From: E44-bin88 sp050123275
Lineage (GTDB): Bacteria; Chloroflexota; Dehalococcoidia; Dehalococcoidales; BS750m-G39
Direction of reading: 5' to 3'
DNA: 46,485 nucleotides
Assembly: GCA_050123275.1 (NCBI GenBank)
Contig: JASFHK010000013.1
Coordinates: forward strand, 1 to 46,485
In this document: positions 15,537-24,445 of the stretch, one piece after another
Numbering within the stretch: the stretch's first letter is position 1
How the letters are laid out: every line of letters begins with the position of its first letter
The notes under the pieces: model-generated
Seen by the model: only the letters and a program-made list of their open reading frames with translations
What the model was told of the DNA's origin: nothing
Database searches by the model: none
Made by a program: the position numbers and the translations under genes

Positions 15537-16335
15537 AAAAAGGCTCTTGACCACTCTCTGGCTGGTGCCACTGCTCTTCGCCGCCATCTGGTTCGACGAG
15601 CCGGCCCCCTGGTTCACCATTCTGGCGGCTATCTGGGGATTGCTGGCGGTCTTCGAGTTCTACAAGCTGGGGGAAAAGGTAAATATGGCTCCCCTCGTTT
15701 GGTTCGGTTTGCTCTGGACGCTGCTGTTCATCATCAGCCCCCAGTTCGACAACCGCTATCTCACCGCGCCCGTGCTGCTCGCCTCCGGCGTGTTGATATC
15801 GCTGGTCTGGGTAATCGTTCGTCGGCGTAGACAAAGAGACTTTTTAAGCTGGGCATGGACACTGGTCGGCATTTTGTACGTCGGCTTTCTGTTGAGCTAT
15901 TTCGTCGGCTTGAGGGGCCTGGACGACGGGCGTAACTGGGTCTTCATGGTCCTAATCGCCACCTTCGGCTCCGACAGCGCCGCTTATCTCATCGGCAGCG
16001 CGCTGGGTAAGCACAAACTGGCCCCGGCCATCTCCCCCGGGAAGACGTGGGAGGGGACGATTGCCGGCTTTATCGGCGCCATCGTCATCGCCCTGCTTTT
16101 CACGCTGCCCACCCCACTCCAGCTACCCATCGGCTACGGCCAGGCGGTGCTGCTGGGCTTTTTAATCAGCCTCTTCGGGCAGCTCGGCGACCTGGCCGAA
16201 TCGCTGCTCAAGCGTAACGTGGGCGTCAAGGACTCAAGCAACTGGCTGGCGGGGCACGGCGGGTTCCTCGACAGGATGGACAGCATCGTCTTTGCCGGTA
16301 TCGTGGTATACTATTATGTGATATGGGCAATGTAG
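15529..16335 (+). CDS. cdsA: Phosphatidate cytidylyltransferase
   Basis: Makes CDP-diacylglycerol from CTP and phosphatidate in the membrane. The 268-aa protein has about eight membrane segments. The CDP-DAG synthase signature is visible near the C-terminus (LLKRNVGVKDSSNWLAGHGG, then FLDRMDS), preceded by SPGKTWEG. It overlaps uppS by 8 bases and dxr by 13 bases, so the lipid and isoprenoid genes form one tight operon. Confidence 0.95.
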   Translation: MFKKRLLTTLWLVPLLFAAIWFDEPAPWFTILAAIWGLLAVFEFYKLGEKVNMAPLVWFGLLWTLLFIISPQFDNRYLTAPVLLASGVLISLVWVIVRRRRQRDFLSWAWTLVGILYVGFLLSYFVGLRGLDDGRNWVFMVLIATFGSDSAAYLIGSALGKHKLAPAISPGKTWEGTIAGFIGAIVIALLFTLPTPLQLPIGYGQAVLLGFLISLFGQLGDLAESLLKRNVGVKDSSNWLAGHGGFLDRMDSIVFAGIVVYYYVIWAM

Positions 16336-17462
16336 TAAAGAGAATCGCCGTTCTCGGCTCCACCGGCTCCATCGGCCGCCAGACACTGGAAGTAGTTAAC
16401 GCCCTCCCCGACCGTTTCAGCGTCATCGGGCTGGCCGGAGGCAAGAACACCGCCCTTCTCGCCGAGCAGGCCACCCGATTCCAGCCCCGCTTCGTCTTTT
16501 ACCAGAAGTCCGACAGTCCCGCCCCCCCCATCCACGGCCAGTTCCTCTCCATGGAGGAGATGGCCGGCCACCCCGAGATTGACCTGGTGGTGATGGCCAC
16601 GTCGGGGCGGTGGGGACTAAAGCCAACGCTGGCGGCGGTGCGGGCGGGCAAACAGGTGGCGCTGGCCAACAAGGAAACTCTGGTCATGGCCGGCGAAATC
16701 ATCACCGCCGAGGCCGAAAAACACGGCGCCAAAATACTGCCCGTAGATAGCGAGCACAGCGCCGTCTGGCAGTGCCTGGAAGGCGAAACCAATAAACCGT
16801 CGCGGATTATACTCACCGCTTCGGGCGGCCCTTTCCGTGGCTTCTCCAGCGAAGAGCTGGCTCAAGTCACCGCCAAGCAGGCGCTGCAACACCCCTCCTG
16901 GCAGATGGGCAATAAGGTCACCATCGACTCGGCGACGCTGATGAACAAGGGGCTGGAGGTCATCGAGGCGCGCTGGCTCTTCAACGCACCCTTCGACGAT
17001 ATCAGCATACTGGTCCACCCCCAGAGCATCGTTCATTCCATGGTGGAGTTCGCCGACGGCTCGGTCAAGGCGCAATTGGGCGAGCCCGACATGCGCCTGC
17101 CCATTCAATACGCCCTGGCCTACCCGGAGCGTTTGTTCAACCCCCACCTCATCCCCCTCAACTGGGCGGACATGACCGAATTAAGCTTCGAGAAGCCCGA
17201 CTTTAACGCCTTCCCCTGCCTTAACATCGCCATCGAGGCGGGTAAAAAGGGCGGCACCTACCCCGCCGTGCTCTGCGGCGCCGACGAGATTGCCGTCCAT
17301 CAGTTCCTGCTGGGCAAAATCAAGTTCACCGAAATCGCCGAGATGGTGCAACAGACGCTCGACGAGCATAAAGCTAAAAGCAAACCGGGTCTAAAAGAAA
17401 TCATGGCCGCCGACGACTGGGCGCGGGAAAAGGTAATCAAACTCACCGGAGACAAGACGTGA
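16323..17462 (+). CDS. dxr: 1-deoxy-D-xylulose 5-phosphate reductoisomerase
   Basis: Converts DXP to MEP using NADPH, the committed step of the non-mevalonate isoprenoid pathway. The 379-aa protein has the N-terminal NADPH loop LGSTGSIGRQTLEVV, the ANKETLVMAGE segment, the metal and substrate site PVDSEHSAVWQCL, and the catalytic-loop region ASGGPFRGF. ATG at 16323 lies in the last codons of cdsA. The stop overlaps the rseP GTG start by 4 bases. Together with ispG downstream it supplies IPP for UppS. Confidence 0.96.
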   Translation: MGNVVKRIAVLGSTGSIGRQTLEVVNALPDRFSVIGLAGGKNTALLAEQATRFQPRFVFYQKSDSPAPPIHGQFLSMEEMAGHPEIDLVVMATSGRWGLKPTLAAVRAGKQVALANKETLVMAGEIITAEAEKHGAKILPVDSEHSAVWQCLEGETNKPSRIILTASGGPFRGFSSEELAQVTAKQALQHPSWQMGNKVTIDSATLMNKGLEVIEARWLFNAPFDDISILVHPQSIVHSMVEFADGSVKAQLGEPDMRLPIQYALAYPERLFNPHLIPLNWADMTELSFEKPDFNAFPCLNIAIEAGKKGGTYPAVLCGADEIAVHQFLLGKIKFTEIAEMVQQTLDEHKAKSKPGLKEIMAADDWAREKVIKLTGDKT

Positions 17463-18517
17463 TACTGACCATAATAGTGGGCATCGTCGCCCTTTCCGTG
17501 CTCATCATCGTCCACGAACTGGGCCACTTCCTGGCCGCCAAAGCCACCGGCGTCACCGTGGAGGAATTCGGTATCGGCTTCCCGCCGCGCATCTACGGCC
17601 GCAAGTGGCGGGGCACGCTCTATTCCATTAACTGGATACCCTTCGGCGGCTTCAACAAGATTGCCGGCGAGGTCGATCCCAAGGTGCCCGGGGGGCTGGC
17701 CCGCCGCGGCTACGGCGTCAGGCTTTTGGTCCTCGGCGGCGGCGTGCTGATGAGCCTGATTTTGCCTTTCCTGCTGCTGGGTATTGCCTACATGGTACCC
17801 CACAACGTCGTCGAGGGGCGGGTGGTTATCGAAGGCGTTAACGACGGCTCCCCCGCCGAAACCGCCGGCATCCTGCCCGGCGACACCGTTATCAGCGTCG
17901 AGGGACATGACGTGAGAAACGGCAGCGACATCAGCCGCTACGTACAGCTTAACCTGGGTAGCGAAATCACCATGACCGTGGAGCACGCCGACGCCACCCT
18001 GGAGACCGTCGAGCTTACCCCCCGCTGGCGCCCCCCTGAAGGTGAGGGTTCCGTGGGGGTTGTCTACACCACCGAAGACGCCGCTATCGTCAGCGAGAGC
18101 CTTCCCCCCTGGAAGGCGATACCCGCCGGTGCGCGCGACTGCGTCGAGTCGCTCGTCCTCTACAAGAACGGCATCGTGGGCATGATTCTGGGTACCGTGC
18201 CCTTCACCCCCACCGGGCCGATAGGCATCGTCCAGGTTACCGGAGAGGTGGCGCGGAGTGGGGTCAGCCCGCTTCTGGAGCTGACGGCCTTCATCAGCAT
18301 CGCCATCGCCGTCACCCAGCTCATCCCCTTCCCGGCTCTGGACGGGGGCCGCATGCTCTTCGTCGTTATCGAGTGGATACGGCGGGGCAAAAAGGTCTCG
18401 GCGCGCACGGAGGGTATTATCCACTCCGTCGGCTTTATGGTATTATTTGCCCTGTTGATACTGCTTACCTACCAGGACATCTTTCGCTGGATAAGCGGCG
18501 GGAGCCTGTTACAATAA
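17459..18517 (+). CDS. rseP: Site-2 membrane metalloprotease RseP
   Basis: Intramembrane zinc protease that cuts transmembrane segments of regulators or signal peptides. The 352-aa protein has the HELGH zinc site at residues 19-23 in the first membrane segment, one PDZ domain at about residues 115-205, and the third ligand motif ALDGGR near residue 293. GTG start at 17459 overlaps the dxr stop. The dxr-rseP neighbourhood is widespread in bacteria. The target protein is not visible in the window. Confidence 0.95.
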   Translation: MILTIIVGIVALSVLIIVHELGHFLAAKATGVTVEEFGIGFPPRIYGRKWRGTLYSINWIPFGGFNKIAGEVDPKVPGGLARRGYGVRLLVLGGGVLMSLILPFLLLGIAYMVPHNVVEGRVVIEGVNDGSPAETAGILPGDTVISVEGHDVRNGSDISRYVQLNLGSEITMTVEHADATLETVELTPRWRPPEGEGSVGVVYTTEDAAIVSESLPPWKAIPAGARDCVESLVLYKNGIVGMILGTVPFTPTGPIGIVQVTGEVARSGVSPLLELTAFISIAIAVTQLIPFPALDGGRMLFVVIEWIRRGKKVSARTEGIIHSVGFMVLFALLILLTYQDIFRWISGGSLLQ

Positions 18518-18527
18518 AAAACGCATT

Positions 18528-18566
18528 CTGTCATTCTGAGGGAGCGCGAGCGACCGAAGAATCTCT
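18528..18566 (+). repeat. Dispersed CTGTCATTCTGAG-type intergenic repeat
   Basis: Starts CTGTCATTCTGAG and ends CCGAAGAATCTC. It is one variant of a short dispersed repeat also seen at 23932-23968 and 40011-40050. It sits between rseP and ispG. Confidence 0.6.
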
Positions 18567-18590
18567 TGAGATAAAGAGGCGATTATAGCC

Positions 18591-19633
<1,043 letters not shown>

Positions 19634-19637
<4 letters not shown>

Positions 19638-20068
19638 GAAAGAAGGAACCTTCAGTTAAGTACTGCGCAATTTGCGGTTGCCAGATTCATAGTGGTGGCA
19701 ACGATTACGCTAGGCCAACACCAAAAGGACGTTCCCACGCTACAAAGCACCATTTCGTTGCTGAACGTTTTTTGGGTCGTTCCAAAAACCGTAAAGGCGA
19801 ACTGCGCGAACCGATTTTTAAGAATTGTCCTTGGAAAGTGGAGAGACAAAGTAAAGAGTTTTGCTACGACTGCCACGAAGAACTATTACACAACCCCGTG
19901 CTTTTGCCAGCAGACATGGAAAGATTTGCTAAACTGGTTAAGATGAGAGGATTAAACGAAAACAGGAAGACGGTGAGTAAAACTAGAATAGCTGGACGGA
20001 TTAAACTTCTACACGAAGTCATAGAAACAGGAATAGAATCATTGCTTCATGTAGCAGAACATGCGTGA
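19634..20068 (+). CDS. HNH-like zinc protein of unknown function
   Basis: A 144-aa protein. It has CAICGC at residues 11-16, a KHHFVAERF block, and FCYDCHEELLHNPVLL, together resembling a Cys/His treble-clef HNH nuclease core (CxxC, HH, CxxCH, N). The ATG overlaps the ispG stop by 4 bases. Base use is clearly AT-richer than ispG and the next gene, so it looks like a recent insertion. Nuclease activity is a guess from the motif layout; it may be a degenerate or structural zinc domain. Confidence 0.65.
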
Positions 20069-20137
20069 GCTAAAGAAGGAGCGCAGCGAAAAGCAATTCC
20101 TAGATAATCATAACACCACCCCAAAGGAGGTCCGGCC

Positions 20138-21418
20138 ATGGTGAAAGAGAAGGCGAAAACCCTGACCCGCAAGGACGTGCTGGCCATGATAAAAAGGCAC
20201 GGCGGCACGGCGGCGGGCTTAGACCTGTCGCGGCGCGAGTTCGCCGAAAACATCGACCTGAGCCGGCTCGACCTCTCCGGCATCCTGCTCAACGAAGCCT
20301 CGCTGTGGTACGCCCACCTGGAAGGCTCCAACCTCTCCGGCGCTCATCTTGAGCGGGCCACGCTGCGCGGCGCCAACCTGGAGGGGGCCAACCTTTCCGA
20401 AACCAACGCCGACGGCGCCGACCTACAGGGCGCCCACCTGGAGGGCGCCGACCTGACCAAGGCGCAGCTCAAAAAGGCGGAGTTGCTTAAAGCCGACCTG
20501 GGCAAAGCCGTTTTGCCCGGCGCTCACCTCGACGGCGCCGAGATGGAAGAGGTCTACCTGGAATTCGCCGACCTCTCCGGCGCCTATCTCAAGAAGGCCT
20601 ACCTGATGCACGCTCACCTCGAAGGCGCCAAGATGGAAGGCGCTTATCTGGATGGCGCTTTTCTGGAGGAAGCCGACCTGACCGGCGCCGTTTTAAACGA
20701 CGCCCAGCTTAAAAAAGCCAACCTCCAACGCGCCGACCTGCGCGGGGCCAATCTGGAGCGGGCGCACCTGCAGCGAACCAATCTCAACTACGCCAACCTA
20801 CGCGGCCCCGAGACCAATCTCATCAAAGCCGACCTGGAAGGCGCCCGTCTCTACGGCGCCGACCTCTTTCAGGCCAAAATCGAAAGCATCAACTGGGGCT
20901 CCCGTAACGTGCTGGGCGAAGAGCTTTTGCATAAAGAGGAAACCGACGAAAAGAAAAAGCAGGAGCTAATCGAGGAAGCCGTCGCCGTCTACCGCAACCT
21001 CAAAATCTGGCAAACCGACCGCGGCGCCTATGACCTGGCCGGCGAGTTTTTCTTCCGCGAGATGACGGCCAAGCGCAAGGCGCTACAGTGGCGGCTCAAG
21101 CCCGCCCACAAGCTCTGGTCGCTCTTCGTCTCGGCTATCTGCGGCTACGGCGAAAGGCCGCTAAGGGCTATTGTCTGGGCGGCCTCGGTAATCATGGGCA
21201 TGGGCATTATCTACTTCCTCATCGGCACCGAGTGGAACATCAACGCCTTCGGCAACTCGGTGGCCTTCAGCGCCATGTCCTTCACCTCGATGGGCTACGG
21301 AAGCTGGCTGGAAGCCAGCGACGCCGTGGTCAAAGGCATCGGCGCCTTCGAATCGTTCATCGGCGTTTTCAGCATCGCCCTCTTCCTGATAACCTTCGTG
21401 CGCAAAATGACCCGCTAG
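20138..21418 (+). CDS. Pentapeptide-repeat protein with C-terminal two-helix ion-channel domain
   Basis: A 426-aa protein. Residues about 25-255 are a long run of A(D/N/H)LxxA pentapeptides (DLSGI, NLEGA, HLEGA and so on), predicted to form a right-handed beta-helix. Many repeats use His at the first position. Residues about 330-426 hold two membrane helices around a pore-like loop, FTSMGYGSW, resembling the K+ channel filter TVGYG, so it is probably an Ion_trans_2-type module. The ATG follows AAAGGAGG. The role is unknown; the helix may be a cytoplasmic sensor gating the channel (inference). Confidence 0.85.
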   Translation: MVKEKAKTLTRKDVLAMIKRHGGTAAGLDLSRREFAENIDLSRLDLSGILLNEASLWYAHLEGSNLSGAHLERATLRGANLEGANLSETNADGADLQGAHLEGADLTKAQLKKAELLKADLGKAVLPGAHLDGAEMEEVYLEFADLSGAYLKKAYLMHAHLEGAKMEGAYLDGAFLEEADLTGAVLNDAQLKKANLQRADLRGANLERAHLQRTNLNYANLRGPETNLIKADLEGARLYGADLFQAKIESINWGSRNVLGEELLHKEETDEKKKQELIEEAVAVYRNLKIWQTDRGAYDLAGEFFFREMTAKRKALQWRLKPAHKLWSLFVSAICGYGERPLRAIVWAASVIMGMGIIYFLIGTEWNINAFGNSVAFSAMSFTSMGYGSWLEASDAVVKGIGAFESFIGVFSIALFLITFVRKMTR

Positions 21419-21496
21419 CCACTGGCGGAAAGCCGCCCGATATGCTTTAATGTGTAACAGATTCGACGAAAATCCACCTTTAAGGAGGCAGCTAAA

Positions 21497-21781
21497 ATGG
21501 CCAAATACCCGATAACCCTCGACGTTGAATTTCCCGACAAACTCTCGCGCCTGACCACCTTCTTCCGCTATTTCATGGTCATCCCCCAGATGTTCGTCCT
21601 CTATTTCGTGGGCATAGTCGCCGGCGTCGTTCTCTTCATCTCCTGGTGGGCGATACTCTTCATGGGCCGCTACCCCCGCTGGGCGTTCGAATTCATCTCC
21701 GGCTATCTTCGCTGGTCGACGAGAGTCAACGGCTATTCCTACTACCTGACCGATAAATACCCGCCCTTCAGCATGGATTGA
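21497..21781 (+). CDS. DUF4389 family membrane protein
   Basis: A 94-aa protein. It starts with YPITLDVEFPDKLSRLTTFFR, has a membrane segment with ISWWAILFMGRYPR, and ends in RVNGYSYYLTDKYPPFSMD, the standard DUF4389 layout. The ATG at 21497 follows AAGGAGG. Function is unknown in the family. It is followed at 21 bases by the TM2 protein and is probably cotranscribed with it. Confidence 0.85.
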   Translation: MAKYPITLDVEFPDKLSRLTTFFRYFMVIPQMFVLYFVGIVAGVVLFISWWAILFMGRYPRWAFEFISGYLRWSTRVNGYSYYLTDKYPPFSMD

Positions 21782-21801
21782 TATTAAAAAGGAGACTGGC
21801 T

Positions 21802-22188
21802 ATGTTCTGTCGCAACTGCGGTAAAGAGCTTACCGGCGTCCCCGAAATCTGCCCCAACTGCGGCGCCAAGCCGCTGGTCGGCAGCAGCTACTGCCAGGCC
21901 TGCGGTGCCAAGACCAGCCCCACCGCCGAATTCTGCCCCAACTGCGGCGCCGGCCTGGGCGAAAAGGTCTACGGCAACATCTCGCCCAAATCGAGGCTGG
22001 CCGTCACCCTGCTCGCCTGGTTCCTGGGCCAGTTCGGCGCCCATCGCTTCTATCTGGAGAAGTGGGGGACGGCCGTACTGATGCTACTCACTCTGGGTGG
22101 ACTGGGCATCTGGGCGATCATCGACTTCATCATCGCCGTTATCGGCAGCATGAGAGACAAGGAAGGCAGACTGATTAAGAATTGGTAA
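21802..22188 (+). CDS. Zinc-ribbon and TM2-domain protein
   Basis: A 128-aa protein with two tandem zinc ribbons (CRNCG/CPNCG and CQACG/CPNCG, residues 3-52) followed by a TM2 domain with two membrane helices (LAVTLLAWFLGQFGAHRFYL, then a GGLGIWAIIDFI segment). ATG at 21802 is chosen over the upstream frame start because AAAGGAG precedes it and the ribbon begins at once. Such proteins are anchored with the ribbon in the cytoplasm; the role is unknown. Confidence 0.85.
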   Translation: MFCRNCGKELTGVPEICPNCGAKPLVGSSYCQACGAKTSPTAEFCPNCGAGLGEKVYGNISPKSRLAVTLLAWFLGQFGAHRFYLEKWGTAVLMLLTLGGLGIWAIIDFIIAVIGSMRDKEGRLIKNW

Positions 22189-22195
22189 GAGGTTT

Positions 22196-23890
22196 ATGCG
22201 TTTATCGAAACTATTCGGCAAGACCCAGCGCGAAATACCCGCCGAAGCGGAAACCGCCAGCCACCAGCTTTTGCTGCGCGCCGGCATGATTCAACAACTG
22301 GCGGCGGGCGTCTATTCCTACCTGCCCCTGGGATGGCGGGTGCTCAAGAAGATTGAAGCAATCATCCGCGACGAGATGGACAAAGCGGGCGGACAGGAGC
22401 TCAACCTGCCCGTGTTACAGCCCTTCGAGATTTGGGAGCAGTCCGGGCGCGACCGGGCGCTGGGCAAGGTTCTCTTCACCCTGGCCGACCGCCGGGAGAG
22501 AAAGCTGGCTTTAGGCCCCACCCACGAGGAGGTTATCACCGAGCTGGTCAAGAACAACGTCCAGAGCTACCGCGACCTGCCCCTCCTTCTCTACCAGATT
22601 CAGGTCAAGTTCCGCGACGAGCCCCGCCCCCGCGGCGGCCTGATTAGGGTGCGCGAGTTCCTCATGAAAGACCTCTACAGCTTCGACGCCGACGATGCCG
22701 GACTGGACGTCAGCTACGAGAAGATGGACCGGGCCTACCACAACATCTTCGAGCGCTGCGCCCTGCCCACCATGCTCGTCGAAGCCGACAGCGGCGCTAT
22801 CGGCGGCAAGGACTCCCGCGAGTTCATGGCGGTGCACGAAAGCGGCGAGGACGAGATTATCCACTGCCCGAAATGCAACTACGCCGCCAACCTGGAAAAG
22901 GCGACCAGCGTTAAGGAGCCAATAGATAACGGCCAGCCCCTGCCCGTCGAGGAGGTGGCTACCCCCGGCGCCGCTTCCATCGAAGAGGTGGCCGCTTTCT
23001 TCAAGATACCCCACAGCCATACTTTAAAAGCCGTGTTCTATATCGCCGACGGTAAGCTCGTCTTCGTCGTCATTCGCGGCGACCTCGACGTCAACGAGAT
23101 AAAGCTGAACAACCAGCTCCAGGCCAGCGAGCTGCGCTTCGCCACCGAGGACGAGGTCGCCAAGGCCGGGCTGGTGGCCGGCGCAGCCTCGCCCGCGGGC
23201 ATTAAAGGCATCAGGGTCATCGCCGACGACTCGGTAAGCTCGGGCACCAACTTCGTCGCCGGCGCCAACAAGCCCGAAACTCATCTCAAGAACGTCAACT
23301 ACCCCCGCGACTTCAAGGCCGATATCGTCGCCGACATCGCCAGCGCCAAGGCCGGCGACAAATGCCCTAATTGCGGTGCTAAGCTGGCTTCCACCCAGGG
23401 CATCGAAGTAGGGCATATCTTCAAGCTGACCACGACCTACAGTAAGAAATTCGACGCCTCTTTCATCGACGAGAAGGGTGAATCGAAGCCGCTGGTGATG
23501 GGCTGCTACGGGTTGGGCCTGAGCCGCCTGATGGCGTCCGTCATCGAGCACAACCACGACGACAAGGGCATTATCTGGCCGTCTTCTATCGCCCCCTACC
23601 AGGTCTATCTCTGCCCGCTCTACCGGGAGAATACCAACGTTGGGGAAATAGCTGAAAAGCTCTACGGGGAGATGGAGACGGCAGGATTTGAGGTCTTATT
23701 CGACGACAGGCAGGAATCGCCCGGGGTCAAGTTCAACGACGCCGACCTGCTGGGGATGCCCCTGCGCGTTACCGTCAGCCCGCGCACATTGGAAAAGAAC
23801 AGCGTCGAGCTAAAGAAACGCGCGGAAAAAGACTCGGAGCTGGTACCGCTGGACGAGATAGTCAAAAAGCTCAAAGAGCTTAGCACTTAA
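22196..23890 (+). CDS. proS: Prolyl-tRNA synthetase (bacterial type)
   Basis: Charges tRNA-Pro. The 564-aa class II enzyme shows motif 1 near residues 40-70 (AGVYSYLPLGWRVLKKIE), motif 2 (PLLLYQIQVKFRDEPRPRGG), the inserted editing (YbaK-like) domain at about residues 225-385, motif 3 (GCYGLGLSRLMASVIEHNHD) and the C-terminal anticodon-binding domain from about 465. Starts 7 bases after the TM2 gene. This is the editing-domain type found in most bacteria. Confidence 0.97.
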   Translation: MRLSKLFGKTQREIPAEAETASHQLLLRAGMIQQLAAGVYSYLPLGWRVLKKIEAIIRDEMDKAGGQELNLPVLQPFEIWEQSGRDRALGKVLFTLADRRERKLALGPTHEEVITELVKNNVQSYRDLPLLLYQIQVKFRDEPRPRGGLIRVREFLMKDLYSFDADDAGLDVSYEKMDRAYHNIFERCALPTMLVEADSGAIGGKDSREFMAVHESGEDEIIHCPKCNYAANLEKATSVKEPIDNGQPLPVEEVATPGAASIEEVAAFFKIPHSHTLKAVFYIADGKLVFVVIRGDLDVNEIKLNNQLQASELRFATEDEVAKAGLVAGAASPAGIKGIRVIADDSVSSGTNFVAGANKPETHLKNVNYPRDFKADIVADIASAKAGDKCPNCGAKLASTQGIEVGHIFKLTTTYSKKFDASFIDEKGESKPLVMGCYGLGLSRLMASVIEHNHDDKGIIWPSSIAPYQVYLCPLYRENTNVGEIAEKLYGEMETAGFEVLFDDRQESPGVKFNDADLLGMPLRVTVSPRTLEKNSVELKKRAEKDSELVPLDEIVKKLKELST

Positions 23891-23931
23891 ACACCCCATA
23901 ATCTCACTGTCCTTGCGAGTCCCTATAATTA

Positions 23932-23968
23932 CCTGTCATTGCGAGCGCAGCGAAGCAATCTCATCGCC
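23932..23968 (+). repeat. Dispersed CTGTCATTGCGAG-type repeat
   Basis: CTGTCATTGCGAGCG then AGCGAAGCAATCTC. A partial copy (CTGTCCTTGCGAGT) lies just upstream at about 23907. This is a recurring intergenic motif in this window. Confidence 0.6.
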
Positions 23969-24001
23969 ATCGGAAAAGTTCGCTCCCCCTTTGAAAAAGG
24001 G

Positions 24002-24010
24002 TGCTATAAT
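24002..24010 (+). promoter_or_regulatory. Extended -10 promoter of the 69-aa gene
   Basis: TGCTATAAT with no obvious -35; the expected start near 24017 leaves a leader of about 35 bases carrying GGAGGT. Confidence 0.55.
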
Positions 24011-24051
24011 AAGGACACTCCAACTTGGCTATAAAATGGAGGTAAAACAAA

Positions 24052-24261
24052 ATGGCGGACTTTAGAATAGGCGGCAAAGTGAAAGTAATTGAGAATGAGA
24101 ATACCGAGTATAACGGCAAAACAGGTATTATACTTAGTGCCCAAATGCCACGCCCTGCCATAGAGGGACAAATCCTGAAATGGATAGTCTGCAAGGTCAA
24201 GATGGATGAGACTGGCGAAATAATTGATTGCCTTTTAAGCCAACTTAGCAAGCCTAAATAG
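24052..24261 (+). CDS. Small KOW/SH3-like protein of unknown function
   Basis: A 69-aa protein. The pattern FRIGGKVKVIENENTEYNGKTG resembles the start of KOW-type small beta-barrels, where a G(x)VKV...GKxG turn is typical; this is weak evidence. It has its own extended -10 promoter and GGAGGT ribosome site. AT-richer than neighbours. It stands alone between proS and the convergent pheT. Confidence 0.7.
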   Translation: MADFRIGGKVKVIENENTEYNGKTGIILSAQMPRPAIEGQILKWIVCKVKMDETGEIIDCLLSQLSKPK

Positions 24262-24363
24262 CTACGTGTAACGGGGATATACTTACCTTTGAAAAAGGGG
24301 GCTTAAAGGGGATTTTCGTCCCGGGGCGGTTGGGAGGCACGAATCCCCCAAAAGGAGATATTT
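24262..24363. other. Intergenic stretch between the 69-aa gene and repeat copy 1
   Basis: No gene seen. GGGGATTTTCGT (about 24310) can pair imperfectly with ACGAATCCCC (about 24339) to form a long G-rich hairpin. This may belong to the repeat that follows. Confidence 0.4.
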
Positions 24364-24432
24364 AAGGGTCCCCCCTTATAGGGAGGGTTTTGGGGGGGAA
24401 AGAAAAACGTACGCCGACAGAGTGGGGTGGTG
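24364..24432 (+). repeat. Hairpin plus G-quadruplex repeat, copy 1
   Basis: Hairpin AAGGG/CCCTT (24364-24368, 24373-24377), linker ATA, four G-tracts at 24381-24398 (GGGAGGGTTTTGGGGGGG), then the GACAGAGTGGGGTGG box at 24416-24430. Positions 24396-24427 are identical to 28011-28042 in copy 2. Lies between convergent genes. Confidence 0.75.
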
Positions 24433-24445
24433 AGTGGATAAAATC

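Noticed and set aside
17300..18424. 374-aa minus-strand frame opposite dxr and rseP
   Set aside because: Asp/Gly/His-rich shadow with no motif.
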